Position numbers and translations under genes: made by a program. 24,483 bases of DNA from a virus, in the IMG/VR virus record IMGVR_UViG_3300042691_009281, positions 1-24,483 of that record; one strand, 5' to 3'. The notes under the pieces are model-generated. The model ran no database searches, was not told the origin of the DNA, and saw only the letters and a program-made list of their open reading frames with translations. Of this stretch, positions 18,227-24,483 are shown piece after piece; within the stretch, counting starts at the first letter, position 1, and each line of letters opens with the position of its first letter.

Positions 18227-21200
18227 ATGGGGTGTGTAACTATAACTACTGATAGCAATGGATTTGTAAAAGAGTCTCCACAAGCTACTAATATGATTAG
18301 AATGATTGATTCTAAATTAGATAGAGGAGAACCTATATCTTCTAAAGATATAATTACTACTTTACAAAATAGCTATTTAGTTAGGAGAGGAGGTATTAAT
18401 AAAGTAGAAGATAAGTCAGGGTTAAGTAAAAACTTATACCAAATAATGTTACTTAATGGAATTCTAATGCTTAATTATAAAGCATCAAAACCATTATTAA
18501 ATATTATTGCTAAACCTCTTGGTAAAACTAAAAAACCTATAGAAAACTATTTAGGGGCTCCTGCTAATCCTAATTATGAATATGAAGTTGCTGTTAATCC
18601 TACAGTATTATCAGAATTAAAATCTAAAACAGCTTTTACACATACAGATCATACTATTAATTATGAGTTTAATTACAATAAATTAGATGAATCTACATTA
18701 ACTCCTGTAGCACAACAACTTTTAAAAAGAGAAGCTACTCCTACTCCTTTGGGTAAATTATCTAAAGTTAAACAAAGTATATTAGAAAAATACGGGGAGT
18801 TAGTATTTAGAGAGGCAGCAGTATTAAATAATTTTAGTAAACAAAATTTAGATTCAATTGCAGCTAGATTACAAAATACTAGTGAAAGTAAACCTTTAAC
18901 AGAAAGTGAAAAACAAATTGATTATCAATCTGCTAAAGATCAAATTATTAAATTGCAATCTGTATTTAATTCTGTTGGTATACCAGTTAAAGTAGTAGTA
19001 GATCCTAAATTAGAAGTTAAAGGGGATGTTACTAAAGATGCTAATGGTCAAATTACTCTTAGAATTAATCCTCTTAAAATGACTGAAGATACTCACATTC
19101 ATGAATTCAGTCATATTCTTATTGAATTGTTGGGAGAAGATAATCCAACAATTAAAAGAGCAATTGAAGAAATTAAAGATACAGAGTTATACAGTCTTGT
19201 ACAAGCTAAATATCCTGAATTAACTGGATCAAGATTAGATTTTGAAGTATTAGCTACTGCTATGGGATTAGAAGGTGCTAAATTTAATAGAAAGAATCCT
19301 TCTAAAATTCAAACTATAGTTAATAGAATACTCAGAGCAATAAAAGAATTCTTTAATATTGAAACAGATACTGCTGTTCAAGAATTAGTATCTAAAATGT
19401 TAGAAGGCAGATTAGATAGAAAAGAATTTAGTGGGGAGTTTGTAGAAGGTGTTCGTAGAAGTAAAACATTAAAAGAAGAGACAGACCCATTTAAAAAGCT
19501 TGTTAATGATACTCGTCAAATTGTATATGATAGTATTCAAAAAGAAGAAAGAAATATTGACTCTAATATTAATAAACAAGCAGCTTTAGATCGTCTTAAA
19601 TTATTACAAGCAAGATTAAAAGAAGTAAATCAAGTAGAAGATTTTGTAGATTTTGTTAATTATACTGCTAGTATTGCTTCAAGAGCTAAAGAAGTTTATG
19701 ATGAAATCATGAGAGATTATCCTGATGATGTTTTAAAGAGAATGTCACATGATGAGAGAATGGTTTTAATGAATAAAATATTTGCTGTAGGAGATTGGGT
19801 TGGACAATTCTTTGGAGATGGTAAAAATAACAGTAATGTTATGCAAAGAATTTTATCTGCTATTAAAAATAAAAAAGATTTACTTAAAGATACAGATCCT
19901 GCATATCAGTTTTTAGATAAATTAGAAACTAAATTAGGACAATCAATTCTTAATATTACAGGACTTAATCAAGACTATATTAAGTTTGCTATTCCTATTC
20001 AAGCTGATAATCTTTTAGAATATCATACCCCAGAAATTAATACTCAACTTGAAATTTTAATTGCTAATATTGAAAATAATAAACGTATTGTAGGTCTTGT
20101 AAAAGATGATGAATATTATGATTTAATGAAGCAGGAAAAAGATGGGAAGATTACTAAAGCACAACTTAAAGAAGCGTTAATTGCACTTAATATACAACAG
20201 TTAAAAAATAAAGAAATAGGAAGAGAAACTCTTATAAGAGAGTTAACTGAAGCACAAACTGATAAATCTGCATTTAGTTATATGCTAGATCCATTAGTAT
20301 ATTCAACTCAACCTACTTTACAATTATTTGCTTTATCTATTAGAAACATGTATCATTCAGCTAATGATGAAGTTCAAAATTTTATTAATGAATTTAAAGA
20401 AGGGTATGATAAATTTAAAGCAGTAAAAGGATCAGATATTAATCCTAATACATTTAATGAAGATTTATTAGAAACTCAAGTTCATTATGTCTATAATCCT
20501 CAAACTAATAAAAAAGAAAAGATTTCTATTCTTACATTAGTTCAACCTTTAAATGTAAATAAATATCGTGAAGATGAAAATGCTATGTATGAAAAATATG
20601 CAAAGCAATTTAATCGTCCAGATACTGAAAAAGAATTAGAAGTATGGAAAAAAAGTGCAGATGCTAAAAAATATTACAGAGCTGTAGGAGATTGGTATCG
20701 TACTAATGCAGTGATTAATCCTAAAATTAAAACTATTTACGATAATCTTGCTAATAGTTTACAAGTTAAAATTGCTAAACTTGCTAATGTAAAAAACACT
20801 ACTAAAGATCAAATTGAAATAGATTATCTTGAAGCAGAGATTGCTAGAATTAAAGGGGATATGCTTACATATAAATCCGAAGCAGGATATTATAAAGCAA
20901 AAGCATACATGCCAGGAGCTACATATTCTAATCCTAAGTTTAAAGCAATGAGTGGTGCTACATTAGAATACTACAATTTTATTTTAGATAAATATAAAGA
21001 TTTACAAAAGAATGTATTAGGTGTAAAATCTAATCTTATAATTAATCCTTGGGATGATTTCTCTTATATGATGCCTACAATTAGATCTGAAGGATTAGAG
21101 AAAGTACAAAAAGACGGAGCATTTGGTGCTGCAAAAGATTTTGCAAAAGATACTTATGATTATTTTAGTACTGACGTAAATTACGGGGATCTTATTAATC

Positions 21201-22876
21201 AAAATAAAGATACTACTAAAAAGTTAATTCCAATCTTTCACACTAATGCTGTAGATGAAAAACTTGTAAGTAGAGATATTGCTACATCTATGATTCACTT
21301 TGCTGGAATGGCTTATTTATTTAGAGCTAAAAGTAAAGTAGCAGGATCTGTTATGTTAATGAGAGAAATGGTTAAAAACAGAGAAGTGTTAGAAATAAAC
21401 TCTGCTGGTAATACCATTATTAATAGAGGAGCAGAAATGCTAGGATTTGTTAAGCATCAACGTAAAGATGGATTAAGTAATAACTTTAAACATCTTTCAG
21501 AGTTTATTGATAAAGTATTTTTTGGGGAAGAAGAACTCAAACAATCTTTTAATTTTAGAGGTAAAGAATTATCTGCTAATAAACTTGCTAATAAGTTTGC
21601 ATCTTATACAGCTCTTAATACTTTATCATTTAACTTATTACAAGCATTTAACCAAGGAGTTGTAGATAATGTTAAACTATTAGAAGAAGCAGTAGCTGGA
21701 CAATATTGGAGTATGTCTAATTGGTCATGGGCTACTAAAACATATCATTTAACTAAAGATGGTGGATTAGGATCTGCAAAAGATTATCAAGCATTTACCC
21801 CTGAAACCAAAATTGTACAAGCTATTCAGATGTTTGATGCATTAGGAGAAAGGTTTAATAACGCTACTAAAAAAAGAAGTGGTAATAAAGTTCTTAGAAG
21901 TGCAGCTCATATCCCTATGACTTTACAACAATTAGCAGAACATGAAACTGCTGTTAAAAGAATGCTTGCTTTAATGGATAGTTATCGTGGTAAACTTAAA
22001 GATGCATCTGGAAATGTAATTAAAAATGCTGAAGGTAAAGATGCTAATGTATATGACATATTAATTAAAGATCCAAAAACTGGTAAATTTATAATAGATT
22101 CAAAAGTTGCTAATTTTAATATTCAATCTTTTAGAAATAAATTAGCTGGTATAACTAAGAAAACTAACCAAATTAAACTCGGAATGGATGATGCTATGCT
22201 TCAGAGAAGATGGTATGGTAAATTAGTTATGTTATTTAGAAGATATTTTATCCCATCTTTAAGAAGATATTATGGGCATACAGGATTAAAAGGTGGAATA
22301 CATATGGATCTTGAAACTAATACAATTAGTGAAGGTACATTAATTACTCTTAAAAGATTTATAACTGAGTCTTATGAAAATGGATTCAATTTTGTAAAAG
22401 TTTTTAAAATGATGTCTCCTATGGAGCAACAAAATATGAGAAGAAACTTTGTTCAATTTGGATTCTTAACTCTTAGTATGGTAATTGCTTATCTAGTATT
22501 AGATGACGATGATGATGAAGATTATGCAAGTCAATTTATGGCTTACCAAGCTTTACGATTAGATTCTGAATTAACTCAGTTTGCTAATCCTGTAGAATTT
22601 GTAAGATTAGCGTCATCTCCTACTGCAGTTATTCGTCCACTTATGAAAATTATTGAATTAGGTGGACATATTATGACTCAAGAAATCCCATATTTTGTTA
22701 CTGGAGATACAGATGGAGTATTCTATGAAAGAAAATCTGGTATACATGAAAAAGGAGATAGAAAAACTGCTGCTAAAGTTGAAAATATTATTCCAATACT
22801 AAGAGGATTGTTTAAAAGTATGGATCCAAAAACTGCTTCTCAATTCTTTAATGCTCCTATTGGATCTGCTCAATAA
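18227..22876 (+). CDS. 1549-aa giant virion cargo protein with zincin motif and C-terminal membrane segment
   Basis: This open frame starts with ATG 9 nt after the RNA polymerase stop and ends with TAA just before a terminator. The N-terminus is MGCVTI and C3 is the only cysteine I find. A zincin module lies at about residues 240-410: a beta strand (ITLRINP), H292-E-F-S-H296, a possible third ligand E340, an amphipathic helix (ILRAIKEFF, about 367-378), then an EGRLDR stretch. The middle (about 420-1000) is long, helical and charged. Near the C-terminus a Arg/Tyr-rich stretch (RRYFIPSLRRYYG) is followed by one hydrophobic segment of about 18 residues (1408-1425) and an acidic run D1426-D1430 with E1431 and D1432. 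This suggests membrane insertion or docking. It is last in the cargo operon, so it is probably ejected with the polymerase. Role and protease activity are inferred; no specific family was identified. Confidence 0.85.
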   Translation: MGCVTITTDSNGFVKESPQATNMIRMIDSKLDRGEPISSKDIITTLQNSYLVRRGGINKVEDKSGLSKNLYQIMLLNGILMLNYKASKPLLNIIAKPLGKTKKPIENYLGAPANPNYEYEVAVNPTVLSELKSKTAFTHTDHTINYEFNYNKLDESTLTPVAQQLLKREATPTPLGKLSKVKQSILEKYGELVFREAAVLNNFSKQNLDSIAARLQNTSESKPLTESEKQIDYQSAKDQIIKLQSVFNSVGIPVKVVVDPKLEVKGDVTKDANGQITLRINPLKMTEDTHIHEFSHILIELLGEDNPTIKRAIEEIKDTELYSLVQAKYPELTGSRLDFEVLATAMGLEGAKFNRKNPSKIQTIVNRILRAIKEFFNIETDTAVQELVSKMLEGRLDRKEFSGEFVEGVRRSKTLKEETDPFKKLVNDTRQIVYDSIQKEERNIDSNINKQAALDRLKLLQARLKEVNQVEDFVDFVNYTASIASRAKEVYDEIMRDYPDDVLKRMSHDERMVLMNKIFAVGDWVGQFFGDGKNNSNVMQRILSAIKNKKDLLKDTDPAYQFLDKLETKLGQSILNITGLNQDYIKFAIPIQADNLLEYHTPEINTQLEILIANIENNKRIVGLVKDDEYYDLMKQEKDGKITKAQLKEALIALNIQQLKNKEIGRETLIRELTEAQTDKSAFSYMLDPLVYSTQPTLQLFALSIRNMYHSANDEVQNFINEFKEGYDKFKAVKGSDINPNTFNEDLLETQVHYVYNPQTNKKEKISILTLVQPLNVNKYREDENAMYEKYAKQFNRPDTEKELEVWKKSADAKKYYRAVGDWYRTNAVINPKIKTIYDNLANSLQVKIAKLANVKNTTKDQIEIDYLEAEIARIKGDMLTYKSEAGYYKAKAYMPGATYSNPKFKAMSGATLEYYNFILDKYKDLQKNVLGVKSNLIINPWDDFSYMMPTIRSEGLEKVQKDGAFGAAKDFAKDTYDYFSTDVNYGDLINQNKDTTKKLIPIFHTNAVDEKLVSRDIATSMIHFAGMAYLFRAKSKVAGSVMLMREMVKNREVLEINSAGNTIINRGAEMLGFVKHQRKDGLSNNFKHLSEFIDKVFFGEEELKQSFNFRGKELSANKLANKFASYTALNTLSFNLLQAFNQGVVDNVKLLEEAVAGQYWSMSNWSWATKTYHLTKDGGLGSAKDYQAFTPETKIVQAIQMFDALGERFNNATKKRSGNKVLRSAAHIPMTLQQLAEHETAVKRMLALMDSYRGKLKDASGNVIKNAEGKDANVYDILIKDPKTGKFIIDSKVANFNIQSFRNKLAGITKKTNQIKLGMDDAMLQRRWYGKLVMLFRRYFIPSLRRYYGHTGLKGGIHMDLETNTISEGTLITLKRFITESYENGFNFVKVFKMMSPMEQQNMRRNFVQFGFLTLSMVIAYLVLDDDDDEDYASQFMAYQALRLDSELTQFANPVEFVRLASSPTAVIRPLMKIIELGGHIMTQEIPYFVTGDTDGVFYERKSGIHEKGDRKTAAKVENIIPILRGLFKSMDPKTASQFFNAPIGSAQ
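19070..19470 (+). other. Second zincin (HEFSH) metalloprotease-like module
   Basis: H292-E-F-S-H296 of the 1549-aa protein is a HExxH motif after a strand (ITLRINP) and the THIHEFSHIL helix. A glutamate 44 residues later (DFEVLATAMG, E340) could complete a glu-zincin site. The module then has an amphipathic helix and an EGRLDR stretch, the same order as in the zincin module of the upstream RNA polymerase gene. Catalytic activity is not shown. Confidence 0.68.
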
Positions 22877-22883
22877 CCGCAAT

Positions 22884-22921
22884 AAAAAAGGGGAGCGTAG
22901 CGGCCCCCCTTTTCTCTTTTT
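22884..22921. terminator. Hairpin terminator between convergent gene blocks, probably bidirectional
   Basis: AAAAGGGG at 22886-22893 pairs with CCCCTTTT at 22906-22913, giving an 8-bp stem with a 12-nt loop (22894-22905). On the plus strand a T-rich tract (TTTTCTCTTTTT) follows. On the minus strand the mirror tract TTTTTT follows. It lies between the TAA of the last plus-strand gene (22876) and the stop of the minus-strand block (22920), the only notable non-coding gap in the window. CCGC at 22877-22880 could pair with GCGG in the loop (22900-22903), which would make a pseudoknot. Confidence 0.85.
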
Positions 22922-23285
22922 ACTGCTCTTTTAAAGCAATTTTAAGTAATACCAAATACCCAATTAAATCAGAGATAGTATCCTCTGTTTGATCAGTTAT
23001 TCCTTTGTTCTTAATCCTAGTAAGTTTATCATCAATTCTTAGTTTAATCCCTTCTATTGAAGGTTGTTTACTAAAAACATTACTAGGTGTTAATGCAGAA
23101 TCTCCATAAGCAGCATTCTTAGAAAGCAATAGAGAGGTGATTTCAGCCATCACCCCTCTTATTTGCAATTCTCTTGGTAGTACTTTAGTTTGTAATTCAG
23201 CATTCTTTAAAAACGCAGATTTCTCTTCTTGAATACCTGGCGTTATTAGTGAATTATAATTCATAGAATGTATTGTATCAGTCAT
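22920..23285 (-). CDS. Nmad1/MazG-like protein (DUF1599 type), 121 aa
   Basis: The protein matches the pattern of the nucleotide modification associated domain 1 family (DUF1599), which resembles all-alpha MazG-like nucleotide pyrophosphatases. Helix one carries E49 and KNAAYGD (56-62). A second conserved block reads GIKLRIDDKLTRIKN (79-93). The third helix carries E101, D102 and D106 (EDTISDLIGYLVLL). The acidic residues would bind magnesium and a nucleotide. The first ~35 residues look like an extension before the domain. A role in nucleotide-pool control or base modification is inferred from the family. The ATG overlaps the stop of the upstream gene by one base (TAATG), so translation is probably coupled. 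It is the last gene of the minus-strand block and ends at the shared terminator. The match is from motif memory, not a search. Confidence 0.72.
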   Translation of the reverse strand: MTDTIHSMNYNSLITPGIQEEKSAFLKNAELQTKVLPRELQIRGVMAEITSLLLSKNAAYGDSALTPSNVFSKQPSIEGIKLRIDDKLTRIKNKGITDQTEDTISDLIGYLVLLKIALKEQ

Positions 23286-24049
23286 TATTTTTTAAATTTA
23301 GTTTCGTAATAGTTAGTATTAAATATCTCAATGCTCATATCTGGTTTATCATAAAGCTCAGCGTCTTCATGAATAGTCACTTGTAGCTCTTCTTCAAGCT
23401 TTTGTTTAAGTGACGGAGATTTAAATAATATTTTAGACAAATCACTGTCCATAGTTATCTCATGAAATGATACTATTTTAAGTTTATAAAAGTCAGACAT
23501 TTCTGAATATTTACCTTCTTTAAAAGCTAGATAAGAATTCTCCATTTCTTCTGTAAGATCAAATATGAACATTACATGATAAGGATCTGGATCCATTCTT
23601 CTTCTAAAGTTTCTAAATGATTCTAATGCTTTCTCAAATTTACTAAATAATACATCCCCTGAAAATCTGTACAATAAAGCAATACAGTTATCATCAAATG
23701 GAGTTCCAACAAATGCATTAATTAAGCCTTGATCCCATAGAAATAATTTTCTACTACCTCCCATCAAAGGAAGAATAAAATAAGAAGATTTATTTCTTAA
23801 AGCATAAACCAAATCATAACATATTATATTAGAACCTTTCACATATTGAATAATATGATTAATTTTAAATGCATATCCTCTTTTAGGTTTAAATACTGCC
23901 CCTACTTTGTAAGATATACTATTACATGTAATCTCTGTAATTACTCCATTATCATCATAAATTGGACGATAATCTGCTAAATTACCTGTCAATCTAACCA
24001 CTCTCGGATTGACTACTGTTTGTATTAGATTAATTCCACAATCCTGCAT
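23285..24049 (-). CDS. Uncharacterised ~254-aa protein in the replication block
   Basis: I do not recognise a family. I chose the ATG at 24049, which begins inside the last codons of the upstream exonuclease gene (20-nt overlap, different frame). An in-frame TTG at 24058 would add three residues. The product looks soluble, with no signal peptide or membrane segment. The N-terminal half is beta-rich (ISYKVGAVFKPKRGYAF, about 45-61), followed by conserved-looking segments (LPLMGGSRKLFLWDQG, DPDPYHVMFIFDLTEE) and a charged C-terminal part. It contains four cysteines, unlike the giant plus-strand proteins. Its stop overlaps the start of the downstream Nmad1-like gene by one base. Placement between an exonuclease and a nucleotide-metabolism protein suggests a replication or repair role, but the sequence itself does not show one. 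Confidence 0.75.
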   Translation of the reverse strand: MQDCGINLIQTVVNPRVVRLTGNLADYRPIYDDNGVITEITCNSISYKVGAVFKPKRGYAFKINHIIQYVKGSNIICYDLVYALRNKSSYFILPLMGGSRKLFLWDQGLINAFVGTPFDDNCIALLYRFSGDVLFSKFEKALESFRNFRRRMDPDPYHVMFIFDLTEEMENSYLAFKEGKYSEMSDFYKLKIVSFHEITMDSDLSKILFKSPSLKQKLEEELQVTIHEDAELYDKPDMSIEIFNTNYYETKFKK

Positions 24050-24483
24050 CGTCTTCAATTGGATTAAAAGTTAAACATTGTAATAATGGTAACTCAACTC
24101 CAACTTCACGCTCAACATCTTGTCGAGTTTTTAACAAATATACTAAACGAAAGTTTGTATAAAATTGAACTAGCCCTTCAATCATTCCAAACTTCTCCAC
24201 ATATTGCTTTAAAGCAAATCCTTCATAATCTTTAGTACGATCTTTTAACCAATTTTCTGCAGTCTTAATTCCTACTCCAGGAATTCCAGGAATGTTATCT
24301 GTACTGTCTCCCATTAATACTTGTTTCCATAAGAATAAATTAGCTTCTTCTGGAGAAGTATGTAAGAATTCAGCTTTCTGATAATTATAATGCATACCAA
24401 CACATTGTTGTAACACATCTTTATCAGGAGAACAAATAATAGTTTTACGAGTTTCTGTATACGAATAATAACTAACTAAATCA
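24030..24483 (-). CDS. 5'-3' exonuclease (FEN/Pol I N-terminal type), C-terminal part
   Basis: The frame is open to the window edge, so the N-terminus is missing; about 151 residues are visible. A GTG at 24416 lies inside a conserved motif and is not the start. TIICSPDKDVLQQ matches the conserved DKD(L)xQ segment of 5'-3' exonucleases, where the aspartates bind metal. MGDSTDNIPGIPGVGIKTA (24314-24258) is the helix-three-turn-helix motif that grips duplex DNA and carries metal-ligand aspartates. The protein is expected to cut 5' flaps and remove RNA primers during phage replication. Because the gene is cut, I cannot say whether it is a stand-alone exonuclease or fused to another domain upstream; its C-terminus, ending GLWN, shows no polymerase domain after it. 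The downstream gene starts within its last codons. Confidence 0.9.
   Translation of the reverse strand, partial: DLVSYYSYTETRKTIICSPDKDVLQQCVGMHYNYQKAEFLHTSPEEANLFLWKQVLMGDSTDNIPGIPGVGIKTAENWLKDRTKDYEGFALKQYVEKFGMIEGLVQFYTNFRLVYLLKTRQDVEREVGVELPLLQCLTFNPIEDDAGLWN

Noticed and set aside
9296-18230. Giant genes as fragments of one frameshifted polyprotein gene
   Set aside because: Each junction has a clean TAA followed by a nearby ATG and plausible protein termini. The paired terminal cysteines suggest functional ends rather than a recent break, though an ancient split cannot be excluded.
2818-18258. Minus-strand open frames of 60-119 codons antisense to the giant genes (for example 4138-4425, 11293-11604, 12484-12843)
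   Set aside because: They lie wholly opposite strongly supported coding sequence, have low-complexity Ser/Leu/Ile-rich products and show no motif, so they are antisense shadows.
24030-24416. GTG at 24416 as the start of the exonuclease
   Set aside because: It lies within the conserved SPDKDVLQ motif and the frame continues to the window edge.
1-24483. tRNA genes or CRISPR repeats
   Set aside because: The window is almost wholly coding. The only gap of note is the 43-nt terminator region, and I saw no regularly spaced repeats.

Overview
The window looks like part of a crAss-like (Crassvirales) phage genome, presumably with a Bacteroidota host. The evidence is an AT-rich sequence with A/T-ending codons; a tightly packed plus-strand block of giant proteins, one of which carries an RNA polymerase active-site motif (DFDVD, preceded by RIPNQ); an opposing minus-strand block with replication and nucleotide-metabolism genes; and start codons with no Shine-Dalgarno sequence. 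All eight stop codons are TAA, and every gene reads cleanly in the standard code. No host, tRNA, IS or CRISPR sequence is visible.

Plus strand (1-22876): five co-directional genes separated by only 1, 17, 12 and 9 nt. They are the C-terminal part of a small Ala/Gly-rich protein, an 821-aa coiled-coil protein, a 2155-aa protein with hydrophobic glycine-rich segments, a 2968-aa single-chain RNA polymerase with an N-terminal polyvalent-type domain and a zincin protease motif (HEAYH), and a 1549-aa protein with a second zincin motif (HEFSH) and a C-terminal membrane segment. From family knowledge these are probably virion cargo proteins, packaged and ejected with the DNA, including the polymerase that transcribes early genes. 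A hairpin at about 22884-22921 ends this block and probably also terminates the opposing one.

Minus strand (24483-22920): a 5'-3' exonuclease (FEN-like, cut by the window edge), an unrecognised ~254-aa protein, and a 121-aa Nmad1/MazG-like protein. Adjacent reading frames overlap, so they are probably cotranscribed.

The most striking observation is the cysteine distribution. By my reading, the ~7,600 residues of the plus-strand proteins contain only four cysteines. All four lie within five residues of a terminus, on both sides of the two junctions flanking the RNA polymerase (…TEC | MSFC… and …LSCKISI | MGC…). The minus-strand genes have about seven in ~530 residues. This suggests selection against internal cysteine in proteins that must be threaded through the tail, with retained terminal cysteines that might link successive cargo proteins head to tail. 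That mechanism is inference. Other points worth checking are the paired zincin modules and a 100-bp, 50% GC patch inside an otherwise ~25-30% GC gene.
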